From positions 7,284 through 71,283 of the forward strand of contig DASPNP010000057.1 in the NCBI GenBank assembly GCA_035626475.1: a stretch of DNA of 64,000 bases, given 5' to 3'. The notes below the pieces were generated by a model. That model was given only the letters and a program-made list of their open reading frames with translations, was not told the DNA's origin and made no database searches. The DNA comes from DASPKT01 sp035626475. GTDB lineage: Bacteria; Pseudomonadota; Alphaproteobacteria; Azospirillales; Azospirillaceae. Positions 36,551 to 47,068 of this stretch are shown in pieces (the stretch's first letter is position 1; every line of letters starts with the position of its first letter). The translations under genes were made by a program, and so were the position numbers.

Positions 36551-37449
36551 GGGTGGCTCCAACGGCGGGAAAGGTCGAGCAGGCCGGCGATGGCGGCGGC
36601 CTCGCCCTCATGCTCCTGATGGGGCCGCGGGCCGAGGGCGCGGGCGTAGAGGCCGGTCAGGACAGGCGCGCCGACGAGATGCACCGGCCCTTCGTCGAAG
36701 CCGGGCAGGCGCGAGAGGGAGGATATCTCCGCGCCGATCAGCAGGCCTGAGAGGAAGGCGGGCGCTTCCGTCCCCGGCATGGCGCCGGTGACGGCGCGGG
36801 CGCGCACCCCGAACAGCCGGGCGGCCAGCGCCCCGCCATCACCGGCGGCAATCAGCCCCCGGGCGAAGGCGGCGTGATCGTCGGCGGGGGCGTCGGAGGC
36901 GAGCGTGCCCTGGCGGCGCAGCAGCTCGAACAGCTCGCCGGTCATGGATGTCGCGAAGCGGACGACCCGCCCCTCCTCCACCAGGACCCATTTGGAATGG
37001 GTGCCGGGCAGGCAGAGCACATGGCGGCCGCGCCGCCGCGCCGGGTCTCCGGCCAGCCAGCCCAGGATCTGCGTCTCCTCGCCCCGCATGACGTCGGGCG
37101 CGCCGAAGGGGCCGTCGCAGCGCAGGCCGGGCACGATGGCGATGCGTTCGCCGACCGGCACTAGGCCCGCCGCGACCGCGTCCCCGTCGGCCGGGCAGGC
37201 GGCATAGGGCGCCACACTCCAGCCCAGGGTGGAGCCGACCATGCCGCAGAGCAGCGCCGGCAGCCCCTCGGCCTGGAGAGCCGGCACGATCCGGGCGCGG
37301 AAGAACGCCTCCGCCGCGCCGGGCTTCAGCGCCCCGACGCCCGCCGCCTCGGCATGGCGCCGCAGTACGGCGCCGTCGCGGTCCAGCACCCAGGCGCGCA
37401 GGCTGCTGGTGCCCCAGTCGACGGCCAGGAGGGCGGGTTCAGACGGCAT
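36547..37449 (-). CDS. dgoK: 2-dehydro-3-deoxygalactonokinase
   Basis: 300-aa kinase phosphorylating 2-keto-3-deoxygalactonate, second-last step of De Ley-Doudoroff galactose catabolism. Signature AVDWGTSSLRAWVLD at the N-terminus, LCLPGTHSKWVLVE and AFLSGLLIGAEI later. ATG at 37449 has GGGGAG 8 nt upstream. Co-transcribed with dgoA and with beta-oxidation genes on both sides. The galactonate dehydratase that should make its substrate is not in the window. Confidence 0.92.
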   Translation of the reverse strand: MPSEPALLAVDWGTSSLRAWVLDRDGAVLRRHAEAAGVGALKPGAAEAFFRARIVPALQAEGLPALLCGMVGSTLGWSVAPYAACPADGDAVAAGLVPVGERIAIVPGLRCDGPFGAPDVMRGEETQILGWLAGDPARRRGRHVLCLPGTHSKWVLVEEGRVVRFATSMTGELFELLRRQGTLASDAPADDHAAFARGLIAAGDGGALAARLFGVRARAVTGAMPGTEAPAFLSGLLIGAEISSLSRLPGFDEGPVHLVGAPVLTGLYARALGPRPHQEHEGEAAAIAGLLDLSRRWSHP

Positions 37450-37473
37450 GGCGGCGGTGCTCCCCGGCAAAGG

Positions 37474-38811
<1,338 letters not shown>

Positions 38812-38839
38812 GGCCGTCCTCGGGAAGCGGCGTTTCCCG

Positions 38840-38876
38840 CGAAAAAGGTGCCGGGCGGCGGTGAGGCCGCCCGGCA
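38840..38876 (-). terminator. Terminator or attenuator between acyl-CoA dehydrogenase 2 and hydroxyacyl-CoA dehydrogenase
   Basis: On the minus strand, an 11-bp perfect stem (38876-38866 with 38859-38849, 6-nt loop) is followed by CCTTTTTC. It would end or dampen transcription from the TonB receptor 3 promoter before the hydroxyacyl-CoA dehydrogenase gene. Confidence 0.8.
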
Positions 38877-38903
38877 GTCGCGGGAGGAAGGAGAGTCTGC
38901 GCG

Positions 38904-40016
38904 TCAGGGAAGCGACGCGAAGCGCTCCAGGTGGAAGTCGACATTGCCGAACAGCGCGTCGATCGCCGTCAGGCGCTTGAAATAGTGACCGATCGCCAGC
39001 TCGTCGGTCATGCCCATGCCGCCATGCAGCTGCACCGCCTGCTGGCCGATGAAGCGCCCGGCCTTGCCGACCTGGACCTTCAGCGCGGAGGCGGCCTTGG
39101 CAGCCGCATCGCCGCCCTCATCCAGGCGCATCGCCGCCATCAGCAGCAGCGACTTGGTCTGCTCATACTCGATGTACATGTCGACCAGCCGGTGCTGGAC
39201 CACCTGGAAACGCGCGATGGGCTGGTCGAACTGCACACGGGTGCGGGCATACTCGACCGTGCTCCAGAGCAGCACCTCCATGGCACCCACGGCTTCGGCG
39301 CCCAGCGCCAGGATCGTCCGGTCTGCCATGGCGAGCAGGGGCTCCAGGCCGCCGCCGGCGGGACCCAGCCGCGCCTCGTCGCCGAGCGTAACGCCCTGCA
39401 GCCGCAGGTCCGAGCCGCGCCCGCCATCGACCAGCGGATAGTCGCGGCGCGTCAGGCCCGGGGCATCGGCGGGCACCAGGAACAGGGTGATCCCCTCCGC
39501 CGCCCGGGCGGGCACCACGAACAGCCCGGCGGCGGGACCGCTCAGCACCACCGTCTTGGCACCGTCCAGCACCCAGCCGTCGCCCCGGCGCTCGGCCGTG
39601 GTGGCGACGGCGCCGAGGTCGAAGCGGGACTGCGCCTCGGTCGCCGCCACCGTCGCGATCAGGCTGCCATCCATCAATGCCGGCAGCAGCCGTTCCTTCT
39701 GGGCGGGCGAACCGAGTTTTGCGATGAGGTCGCCGGCCATGACGCAGCTGGCCAGGAACGGCTCGACCACCAGGCCGCGGCCGAACTGCTCGGCCAGCAG
39801 CATGATCTCCACGCCGCCGCCGCCCAAACCGCCGTCCTCCTCCGAAAAGGGCAGCATCAGCCAGCCCAGCTCGGCCATGGTGCGCCAGTGCGCGCGGGAG
39901 AAGCCGTCGGGCCCGGCGACGATGGCGCGGCGGGCGTCGAACCCGTAGCGGTCGGCCACGAAGCGGCGGACGCTGTCCTGCAACAGGGTCTGGTCTTCGG
40001 AAAGGGTGAAATCCAT
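38904..40016 (-). CDS. Acyl-CoA dehydrogenase 2 (partner subunit type)
   Basis: 370-aa flavoprotein starting MDFTLSEDQTLLQDS. Typical fold: ATEAQSRFDLGAV in the middle domain, QFDQPIARFQVVQH, and QAVQLHGGMGMTDELAIGHYFKR near the end. Shorter and more diverged than its neighbour at 40044. Adjacent unequal pairs of this kind form alpha2beta2 heterotetramers in sterol side-chain and other branched-acid degradation, which I consider likely here. Confidence 0.88.
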   Translation of the reverse strand: MDFTLSEDQTLLQDSVRRFVADRYGFDARRAIVAGPDGFSRAHWRTMAELGWLMLPFSEEDGGLGGGGVEIMLLAEQFGRGLVVEPFLASCVMAGDLIAKLGSPAQKERLLPALMDGSLIATVAATEAQSRFDLGAVATTAERRGDGWVLDGAKTVVLSGPAAGLFVVPARAAEGITLFLVPADAPGLTRRDYPLVDGGRGSDLRLQGVTLGDEARLGPAGGGLEPLLAMADRTILALGAEAVGAMEVLLWSTVEYARTRVQFDQPIARFQVVQHRLVDMYIEYEQTKSLLLMAAMRLDEGGDAAAKAASALKVQVGKAGRFIGQQAVQLHGGMGMTDELAIGHYFKRLTAIDALFGNVDFHLERFASLP

Positions 40017-40043
40017 GGCGGGGCGCGTCCCTGTCAACGTCCG

Positions 40044-41207
40044 TCAGAGGCCGAGAACGGCCTTGGCGATGATGTTCTTCTGGATCTCCGACGTGCCGCC
40101 GAAGATGGTCGCCTTGCGGTGGTTCAGGTACAGCGGCATCAGATGCCCGACCTCCCCCTCCGCACCCGGCCCGAATTCCAGCGCGGCCGGCCCCGCCGCC
40201 TCGACCAGCAGCTCGGTCAGCGCCTGCTGGATCTCCGTGCCCCTGATCTTCAGGATCGAGGACTCAGGTCCCGGCGCCTGGCCGCTGGAGACGCTGGCGA
40301 GCGTGCGCAAATCGGTCATCTCCAGCGCCTGCAGCTGGATCTCCACCGCCGCCATGCGGGCGCGGAACAAGGGCTGCTCCATCGGCGCCGGCTGGCCGCC
40401 GATGCTCTTGGAGGCCACGTCCCGCAACCGCGCCAGCTGCCGCTTGCACCAGGAGACGCCGGCGATGCCGGTGCGCTCGTGCGTCAGCAGCGCCTTGGCG
40501 TAGGTCCAGCCCTTGTTCTCCTGCCCGATGCGGTTCTCGACCGGCACGCGGACATCCTGGAAGAAGACCTCGTTCACCTCGTGCCCGCCATCGATGGTGA
40601 TGATCGGGCGGATGGTGATGCCGGGGGTGTCGAGGTCGATCAGCAGGAAGCTGATGCCCTCTTGCTTCTTGCCCTCGGTCGAGGTGCGCACCAGGCAGAA
40701 CATCCAGTCGGCATGGTGCGCGTCGGTGGTCCAGGTCTTGGAGCCGTTGATCACGTAATGGTCGCCGTCGCGCACCGCCCGGGTCCGGACACCGGCGAGG
40801 TCGGAACCCGCGCCCGGCTCCGAATAGCCCTGGCACCACCACACGTCGGTCGCGAGGATCGGCGGCAGGAAGCGCGCCTTCTGCTCGTCGGTCCCGAAAT
40901 GCATGATGACGGGCGCCACCATGGCGAGGCCGAAGGGAGAGACCGGCGGCGCGTCGGCCAGCGCGATCTCCTCCCAGAAGATGTGCTTCTGGATGGCGTT
41001 CCAGCCGGTGCCGCCATACTCGACCGGCCAGTTCACCCCGGCCCAGCCGCGCTCCGCCAGGGCCTTCTGCCAAGCGGTGCGGTCGGCCTTGGTGAGGGTC
41101 TCGCCCGCCCGGTTCTTCGCGATGAGCGAGGCGGGCAGCGGTTCCGCGAGGAACCGCCGCACCTCGTCCCGGAACGCCAGGTCGGCGGCGCTGAAGGAGA
41201 GATCCAT
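40044..41207 (-). CDS. Acyl-CoA dehydrogenase 1
   Basis: 387-aa FAD-dependent desaturase of acyl-CoA. GVNWPVEYGGTGW, CQGYSEPGAGSDLAGVRTRA (substrate/FAD strand) and the C-terminal IFGGTSEIQKNIIAKAVLGL are intact. Only 8 bp separate it from TonB receptor 3 upstream. Strongly similar to the acyl-CoA dehydrogenase at 47069 (shared WCQGYSEPGAGSDLA, LLTHERTG), a second copy in the same regulon. Confidence 0.92.
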   Translation of the reverse strand: MDLSFSAADLAFRDEVRRFLAEPLPASLIAKNRAGETLTKADRTAWQKALAERGWAGVNWPVEYGGTGWNAIQKHIFWEEIALADAPPVSPFGLAMVAPVIMHFGTDEQKARFLPPILATDVWWCQGYSEPGAGSDLAGVRTRAVRDGDHYVINGSKTWTTDAHHADWMFCLVRTSTEGKKQEGISFLLIDLDTPGITIRPIITIDGGHEVNEVFFQDVRVPVENRIGQENKGWTYAKALLTHERTGIAGVSWCKRQLARLRDVASKSIGGQPAPMEQPLFRARMAAVEIQLQALEMTDLRTLASVSSGQAPGPESSILKIRGTEIQQALTELLVEAAGPAALEFGPGAEGEVGHLMPLYLNHRKATIFGGTSEIQKNIIAKAVLGL

Positions 41208-41215
41208 GATCGCGC

Positions 41216-43633
41216 TCAGAACTTGTACTGGACCTGCAGACCGTAGGTCCGCGGCTCCAGGATGCGGACGTTGCGGTAGCTGCCGACCAGGTCGCTCTCG
41301 ATGATCGAGTTGGTGATGTTGTCCTCGTTCGCGATATTCCGCACGAAGGCTTCGAGCGACAGGCCGGAGTCCTCGTTGGTGAAGCGCAGCGTGATGTTGG
41401 CCGTGCTCCAGGACTTGATCTTGTCGTTCGGCGTGTTGAACTCGCGCGCCCAGTAGCTGCTCTGCCAGCTGTAGTCGCCGCGCAGGGTCGCGTCCCAGCC
41501 GGTGCCGCCGACCGGCATGGTGTACTGGCCGCCGATGGTGATCTTGGTATCAGGCGCGTAGGGCAGCTCCTTGCCCTTCAGGTCCACCAGCACGGCGGGC
41601 GTGCGGGTGGGCGTGCCGGTGCCGTTCCACTGGGCGGGGTTGGCCGGGTCGAAGGTCTGGAAGCTGCCGATCTCGGTGTCGAGGAAGGCGATGTTGGTGT
41701 TGAACAGCCAGTTCTCGGTCGGCGCGAACAGGAACTCGCCCTCCACGCCCATGATGTCGGCGTCGCCGTTCACGGTCAGCGTGCCGGTGCCGGTGCGCTG
41801 GCCCAGCTGCAGGTCGCTGTAGTCGTAGTAGAAGGCCGAGAGGTTCGCCTGCAGCCGGCCGCCGGCCAGCGTGTTCTTGGCGCCGATCTCGTAGGCGTTG
41901 ATCTTCTCGGGCTTGAAGGTCGGCTGGTTGGTGCTGCCGGCGTTCAGGCCGCCGCTCTTGAAGCCGCGCGAGTAGGAGGCGAAGAGCAGCGTCTCGTCGG
42001 TGAAGCCGAGATCGGCCTTGTGGTCGAGCGAGACCCTGCCGGTCACCGCGTCGAACTTGCCGCTGCCGACCGTGAAGGGCGGCGGGGCCGACAGGAAGAT
42101 CGTGCGGGTGCGGATCGCCTTCTTGTCCTCGGTGTAGCGCAGGCCGACGGTCACCTTGGTGTCGTCGGTGACGTTGTAATAGCCCTCGCCGAAGCCGGCC
42201 CAAGACTTGGTCCGCGCGTAGGGCGAGCCGTTGAAGAAGTTCCAGGCGGTGTCCGGCAGGCGGAAGATGTTCTTGGCGATCAGCTCCACCGCCGGGTGCC
42301 AGATCTCGAAAGCGGCGGCGCCGCGCGTGTCGAAGTAATTGCCGCCGACCGTGAAGTTGAAGGGCCCGGCCATGTCGGAGACGATCCGGAACTCCTGGTA
42401 CCAGGTGCGGCCGAAGGAGGTGAAGCTGTCGGTCGTGATCAGACGGTCGGTGGTGACCTGGTTGCCGCGCGAGGCGGTGTAGGTCACCGGCGTCAGGAAG
42501 CGGAACGGCAGGGCGGCATTGTCGAAGTCGGTGTTCGCCTCGGACTTGCCCCAGCTGTGGCCGGACAGCGAGATCAGCGAGAAGTCGCCGAACTCGTGGC
42601 TGATCTCCAGCGTGGTGGAGGTCTGCTCGCCCTTGAAGGTGCTGTCGGTGTCGGCGGCGACCTCGCGCAGGTCGGTCGGGTTCGGCGCGCCGGCGTAGAT
42701 GTTGAAGCCGGGGGCCACCAGGACGCCGGTGAAGGGCGCCAGCAGCCGCTGGAAGATCACGCCGCTGACGTCGGGGCTGTCGAAGCCCAGCTCGAAGGGC
42801 GAGCAGCCCAGGTTCGGCGTCGCCTTGCAGAGGCGCTTGTTCTCGCGGCTCCGGCTGCTGTCTTCCTTGGAGTAGTTGAAGACCAGGTCGACGCGGGTGT
42901 TCTCGCTGACGTTCAGCCGGGTGGAGCTGCGGACCTGGTACTGGTCGCGGCCGTCGATGCTGTTGCCGGTGCCGAGGTTCTTCGTGTAGCCGTCGCGCTT
43001 CAGGTAGAAGGCGGCGAAGCGCTGCTGCACCGCGTCGGCCAGCGGCAGGTTGATGGCGCCGTGCAGGCGGACGCTGTCAAAATTGCCGTACTGGGCGTTG
43101 ACGTAGCCCTCCACCTCGTCGGTGGGCTTGGCGGTGATGACGTTGATGGTGCCGCCGGTGGTGTTGCGACCGTACAGCGTGCCCTGCGGCCCGCGCAGCA
43201 CCTCGATGCGCTCCAGGTCGAAGAACTCGTCGCCGGTGCGGGTGCCGATCGGCACGAAGTTCAGCAGCACGCCGGTGCCGTTGTCGGCCGTGGAGGAGAT
43301 GGCGTTGTTGCCGACGCCGCGGATGGTCGGGCGGTCGTTGCCGACCAGCAGCAGGTTCGGGACCGAGAACTGCAGGTCCAGCGGATCCTCGATGCCCTGG
43401 CGCTCCAGCGTCTCGTTGCTGAAGGCCGACATGGCGAGCGGCACGTCCTGCGACTGCTCCACGCGCTTGCGGGCGGTGACGATGATCTCCTCGAGGAAGG
43501 CCGTCTCGCCCTGGCCGCCGGCGGGCGCCGTCTGCGCCGCGGCGATGCCGGGGGCGGTCAGCGCCGCCAGCGAGACGCCGGCAGCGAGGGTGGCGAGAAT
43601 ACGGTGCTTCATCGGTTGCTCGCTGCGGTACAT
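41216..43633 (-). CDS. TonB-dependent outer-membrane receptor (receptor 3)
   Basis: 805-aa outer-membrane transporter, ATG at 43633 with GGGGGGAG upstream; the frame extension to 43861 crosses the operators and is not coding. Signal peptide (MYRSEQPMKHRILATLAAG...GIAAAQ), TonB box FLEEIIVTARKR, plug motif LRGPQGTLYGRNTTGGTINV, terminal strand GLQVQYKF. First gene of an operon with two acyl-CoA dehydrogenases, which points to a lipophilic acyl or alkyl-bearing cargo. Confidence 0.93.
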   Translation of the reverse strand: MYRSEQPMKHRILATLAAGVSLAALTAPGIAAAQTAPAGGQGETAFLEEIIVTARKRVEQSQDVPLAMSAFSNETLERQGIEDPLDLQFSVPNLLLVGNDRPTIRGVGNNAISSTADNGTGVLLNFVPIGTRTGDEFFDLERIEVLRGPQGTLYGRNTTGGTINVITAKPTDEVEGYVNAQYGNFDSVRLHGAINLPLADAVQQRFAAFYLKRDGYTKNLGTGNSIDGRDQYQVRSSTRLNVSENTRVDLVFNYSKEDSSRSRENKRLCKATPNLGCSPFELGFDSPDVSGVIFQRLLAPFTGVLVAPGFNIYAGAPNPTDLREVAADTDSTFKGEQTSTTLEISHEFGDFSLISLSGHSWGKSEANTDFDNAALPFRFLTPVTYTASRGNQVTTDRLITTDSFTSFGRTWYQEFRIVSDMAGPFNFTVGGNYFDTRGAAAFEIWHPAVELIAKNIFRLPDTAWNFFNGSPYARTKSWAGFGEGYYNVTDDTKVTVGLRYTEDKKAIRTRTIFLSAPPPFTVGSGKFDAVTGRVSLDHKADLGFTDETLLFASYSRGFKSGGLNAGSTNQPTFKPEKINAYEIGAKNTLAGGRLQANLSAFYYDYSDLQLGQRTGTGTLTVNGDADIMGVEGEFLFAPTENWLFNTNIAFLDTEIGSFQTFDPANPAQWNGTGTPTRTPAVLVDLKGKELPYAPDTKITIGGQYTMPVGGTGWDATLRGDYSWQSSYWAREFNTPNDKIKSWSTANITLRFTNEDSGLSLEAFVRNIANEDNITNSIIESDLVGSYRNVRILEPRTYGLQVQYKF

Positions 43634-43841
43634 GGCTCCCCCCTGTTCTACTTGATCATGGCGGCCGGGCGGCAGGCGGAGGGCGTGCGCGGACGGCATG
43701 CCTCCCCGTCCAAGCCTGTGCCGGCCACCGGTTCCGGATACGGATGCATGCCGCTGGTCGCGCGCCATGCCATTCTCCCTGGGCGCCGGCGGCGCTTCCG
43801 TCCTTCGACCCCGCTGGGGGATGGACATCGGCCGCCGGATT

Positions 43842-43865
43842 GTTATTGTACTAACTGTCAATAAC
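43842..43865. promoter_or_regulatory. TetR-type operator A
   Basis: 24-bp site with perfect 7-bp arms GTTATTG and CAATAAC around TACTAACTGT. Overlaps by two bases the -10 (TAGCGT, 43869-43864) of the minus-strand TonB receptor 3 promoter. Confidence 0.8.
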
Positions 43866-43893
43866 GCTATGGGCCAATCGATCGGGCTGTCAA
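43864..43893 (-). promoter_or_regulatory. Promoter of TonB receptor 3 operon
   Basis: TTGACA at 43893-43888, an 18-nt spacer starting GCCCGATCG, and TAGCGT at 43869-43864. It is sandwiched between operators A2 and A. The same layout and partly the same bases occur before the VOC operon (59722-59751). The resulting leader to the receptor ATG would be about 225 nt. Confidence 0.6.
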
Positions 43894-43895
43894 GC

Positions 43896-43919
43896 GCTAT
43901 TCGTCAAAAAGTCAATAAG
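43896..43919. promoter_or_regulatory. TetR-type operator A2
   Basis: Reads GCTATTC, GTCAAAAAGT, CAATAAG; shares the GTCAATAA half with operator A, exactly 54 bp away. It ends 20 nt before the GTG of the acyl-CoA ligase gene and so could control both directions. Confidence 0.7.
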
Positions 43920-43939
43920 CGGCGTCAGGGAGGCGCGCG

Positions 43940-45496
43940 GTGGATCAGATCGAGGCCCATACCGAGACACTCGCCCGCACAGGCATGCTGTCGTCCCTCT
44001 ATGCCCGGACAAGGCCGGACGCCATGGCCGTGGCGGCGCCAAACGGGCGGCGCAGCTTCCGCGAGCTGCACGAGAACGCCAACCGGCTGGCAGATGCGCT
44101 GCGCCGGCGGGGCCTGCGCCCCGGCGACTCGGTGGCGCTGCTGCTGGGCAACCAGCCCGAGTTCATCGAGGCGCACATGGCGGCGATGCGCTCGGGCCTG
44201 CGGGTCACGCCGATCAACTGGCACCTGACCGGTGGGGAAGTCGCCTACATCGTCGCGGATTGCGACGCCCGCGCACTGATCGCCGACGCCGCCTTCGCCG
44301 CGGCGGCCGGGCAGGCGCGAGGCGTCGAGGTCCGCATCGCGGTCGGCGGGATCGACGGGTTCGAGCGCTGGGACTCGGTGCTCGCCGACGCTTCGCCCGA
44401 GGACCCGGCCGAACCGGTGCTGGGCCTGCAGATGCTCTACACCTCGGGCACGACGGGACGGCCCAAGGGGGTGCTGAAGCGCCTGCCCGAGCCGGTGCTG
44501 CCGCAGCGCGCCGGCACGCCCATGGGCTTCCGCGAGGAGGGCGACGTGAGCCTCTGCTGCGGCCCGCTCTACCACGCCGCGCCGCTGCTGTTCGACATGC
44601 GCTGGCCGTTGGCCTCGGGCGTGCCGATCGTGCTGATGGAGAGGTTCGACGCGGCTGACGCGCTGCGCCTGATCGAGGCGCATCGGGTCACCCACACCCA
44701 CATGGTGCCGACCATGTTCCAGCGCCTGCTGGCCCTGCCGGAGGAAACGCGGCGCCGCCACGACCTGTCCAGCCTGCGCCTGATCGTCCACGGCGCCGCC
44801 CCCTGCCCGCGCGAGACCAAGCGCGCCATGATCGAGTGGCTGGGGCCGGTGCTGCTGGAATATTACGCGGCGACCGAGGGCGGCGGCGGCTTCCAGATCT
44901 CGTCGGAGGAATGGCTGCGCAAGCCCGGCAGCGTCGGGCGCCTGCTGAAGGAGTTCGGCGCCCGGGTGCTGCGCGACGACGGCACGGAGTGCGGCCCGGA
45001 CGAGATCGGGCTGGTCCATCTGAAGGCGGCGGCCGAGGGGCGGTTCGAGTACCACAAGGACCCGGAGAAGACGGCGGCCCTGTTCAAGGGCGACCACTTC
45101 ACCCTGGGCGACATGGGCTATGTCGACGAGGACGGGTACCTGTTCCTGACCGGGCGGACGGCGGAGCTGATCATTTCAGGCGGGGTGAACATCTACCCGC
45201 AGGAAATCGACGAGGTGGTCATCCGCCATCCCGCCGTGCTGGAGGTCTGCACCGTCGGCGCGCCCAACCGCGAATGGGGTGAGGAGGTGCGCACCGTGGT
45301 CTCGCTGGAGGACGGATACGCCCCCAGCCCGGAGCTGGCCGCCGAGATCCTGGCCTTCGTGCGCCGGCACCTCGCCGGCTTCAAATGCCCGCGCCAGATC
45401 GACTTCGTCGATGCCCTGCCGCGCATGCCCACCGGCAAGATCCAGCGCAAGCTGGTGCGCGCCCGCTACTGGGAGGGTGGGGGCGAGCGCATCTGA
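43940..45496 (+). CDS. Acyl-CoA synthetase (AMP-forming, FadD-like)
   Basis: 518-aa ligase activating a carboxylic acid to its CoA thioester via an acyl-adenylate. P-loop LYTSGTTGRPKGVLK, YAATEGG, and GDMGYVDEDGYLFLTGR then the catalytic Lys region MPTGKIQRKLV are present. GTG start at 43940 with AGGGAGG upstream. Opposite TonB receptor 3 across operators A and A2. Nearest-looking families include steroid/bile-acid and aryl-acid ligases; the acid is not determined. Confidence 0.92.
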   Translation: MDQIEAHTETLARTGMLSSLYARTRPDAMAVAAPNGRRSFRELHENANRLADALRRRGLRPGDSVALLLGNQPEFIEAHMAAMRSGLRVTPINWHLTGGEVAYIVADCDARALIADAAFAAAAGQARGVEVRIAVGGIDGFERWDSVLADASPEDPAEPVLGLQMLYTSGTTGRPKGVLKRLPEPVLPQRAGTPMGFREEGDVSLCCGPLYHAAPLLFDMRWPLASGVPIVLMERFDAADALRLIEAHRVTHTHMVPTMFQRLLALPEETRRRHDLSSLRLIVHGAAPCPRETKRAMIEWLGPVLLEYYAATEGGGGFQISSEEWLRKPGSVGRLLKEFGARVLRDDGTECGPDEIGLVHLKAAAEGRFEYHKDPEKTAALFKGDHFTLGDMGYVDEDGYLFLTGRTAELIISGGVNIYPQEIDEVVIRHPAVLEVCTVGAPNREWGEEVRTVVSLEDGYAPSPELAAEILAFVRRHLAGFKCPRQIDFVDALPRMPTGKIQRKLVRARYWEGGGERI

Positions 45497-45517
45497 TCCC
45501 CCGCCCCGCGAGGGGTC

Positions 45518-45546
45518 TTGACAGTCCGGTGCGCCCGGCCTTTACT
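45518..45546 (+). promoter_or_regulatory. Promoter of the GPH symporter operon
   Basis: TTGACA at 45518-45523, 17 nt, TTTACT at 45541-45546. The -10 overlaps TetR-type operator E. Confidence 0.6.
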
Positions 45547-45564
45547 GACGGTCTGTCTAATAAG
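45541..45564. promoter_or_regulatory. TetR-type operator E
   Basis: Inverted relative to the others. Its complement reads CTTATTA, GACAGACCGT, CAGTAAA, matching operator C at 17 of 24 positions and including the constant GTCAGTAA half. Lies 73 bp before the symporter ATG. Confidence 0.7.
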
Positions 45565-45636
45565 GCGGCGCGCAGCCGGCGCGGACCGTCGCGATCACGC
45601 CGGCAACGAACCGGCCGACCAGGGAGTGGCGCACCG

Positions 45637-47043
45637 ATGCGGCCCAAGTCAGAGGTACCGTTCCTCACCAAGCTGGCCTACGGGACGGTCAATACGCCGC
45701 TGTCCTTCATCGGCTTCCCGCTGGTGATCTATGTGGCGCCCTTCTATTCGGGCGAGCTAGGCCTGCCGCTGGCGCTGGTCGGCACCATGCTGTTCATCGC
45801 CCGCATCACCGACGTCATCACCGACCCCATCGTCGGCATCCTGTCGGACAAGGTGCAGACGCGCTTCGGCCGCCGGAAGATCTGGCTGGCGACCGGCACG
45901 CTGGTGATGATGCTGGGCGTCTACATGCTGTTCATCCCCGAACCGCCCGTGACCATCTGGTACCTGCTGCTCTGGGTGTCGGTCGTCTATCTCGGCTTCA
46001 CCATGATCGCCTTGCCGCACGAGGCCTGGGGCGGCGAGCTGTCGCCGCACTATCACGAGCGGACGCAGATCACCGGCACGCGCCAGACCTTCGGCCTGAT
46101 CGGGCTGGTGCTGGCCACCGTCGTGCCGGCCGTTATCATCAGCCAGGGCGGCAAGAGCGGGGCGGTGCTGGAGGCGCTGGGCTGGACCATCCTCGCCACC
46201 CTGCCGCTGGCGGTGCTGATCGTCTGCTGGTTCGTGCCCGAGCGGCCGAACGCGGTGGGCGAGGCGCACGTGCCCTTCTGGCACGGGCTGCGGCTGATGA
46301 CGCGCAACGGCCCGTTCAAGCGGGTGCTGCTGGTGCTGTTCATCGCGGTGATCGGCGAGACCTTCCGCATCACCATCACCTACTTCTTCGCCATGCAGGT
46401 GATCGGCATCGCCAACCTCGGCACGCTGTACCTCTGGTACTTCGTGACCGGCCTGGCGGCGATCCCGGTCTGGATCAAGCTGGGCCACCATATCGGCAAG
46501 CACCGGGCGCTGGGCGTCAGCTTCACCATCATCACCCTGTCCAGCATCGGCATGTTCTTCCTGGGCAAGGGCGACACGCTGGCCTTCACCATCCTGTTCG
46601 CGATGAAGGGCTTCTGCTTCGGCTCGCTGCAGCTGCTGCCCTCGGCCATGGTCGCCGACGTGGTCGACGTCGACACCATCCGCAGCGGCCAGAAGCGCCA
46701 GGGCCTGTTCTACGCCGTGGCCGGCGTGGTGCTGAAGCTGGGCATGGCGCTGGGCCAGGGCCTGTCGCTGAACCTGCTGGACCTGACCGGCTTCAGCGCC
46801 GGCGGCGCCAACGGCCCGGACCAGCTCTGGTGGCTCTCCTTCTTCTACTGCGTCGCCCCCTGCGGCTTCTTCCTGGTGGCGCTGCGGCTGGTCTGGAAGT
46901 ACCCGCTGACGGCCACGCGCCACCGCCGCATCCAGGACCGGCTGGCGGTCAGGGTCGAGCGCATCAATGCCGGCGCCGCCCGGATCGAGGCGGACGGCGT
47001 CGGGGCCCCGGGCAACCCGCCTTTCCGGGCCGAGCCGGTCTGA
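45637..47043 (+). CDS. GPH-family (MelB-type) sugar:cation symporter
   Basis: 468-aa inner-membrane transporter with twelve helices. GPH-family marks: the early DPIVGILSDKVQTRFGRRK loop and ELSPHYHERTQITGTRQTFG. MelB, the best-known member, imports the alpha-galactoside melibiose with Na+/H+, which fits the galactosidases of this regulon. The ATG at 45637 has AGGGAG 10 nt upstream; the frame upstream overlaps operator E and is not used. Confidence 0.88.
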   Translation: MRPKSEVPFLTKLAYGTVNTPLSFIGFPLVIYVAPFYSGELGLPLALVGTMLFIARITDVITDPIVGILSDKVQTRFGRRKIWLATGTLVMMLGVYMLFIPEPPVTIWYLLLWVSVVYLGFTMIALPHEAWGGELSPHYHERTQITGTRQTFGLIGLVLATVVPAVIISQGGKSGAVLEALGWTILATLPLAVLIVCWFVPERPNAVGEAHVPFWHGLRLMTRNGPFKRVLLVLFIAVIGETFRITITYFFAMQVIGIANLGTLYLWYFVTGLAAIPVWIKLGHHIGKHRALGVSFTIITLSSIGMFFLGKGDTLAFTILFAMKGFCFGSLQLLPSAMVADVVDVDTIRSGQKRQGLFYAVAGVVLKLGMALGQGLSLNLLDLTGFSAGGANGPDQLWWLSFFYCVAPCGFFLVALRLVWKYPLTATRHRRIQDRLAVRVERINAGAARIEADGVGAPGNPPFRAEPV

Positions 47044-47068
47044 CGGACGACAGCCAGCGGAGGCCGGC

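Noticed and set aside
38931..41246. 771-codon plus-strand frame over the acyl-CoA dehydrogenases
   Set aside because: Antisense shadow of two intact acyl-CoA dehydrogenase genes with strong family motifs.
43733..43748. LacI-type site before TonB receptor 3
   Set aside because: Only about 10 of 16 positions match the pattern; TetR operators explain this region better.
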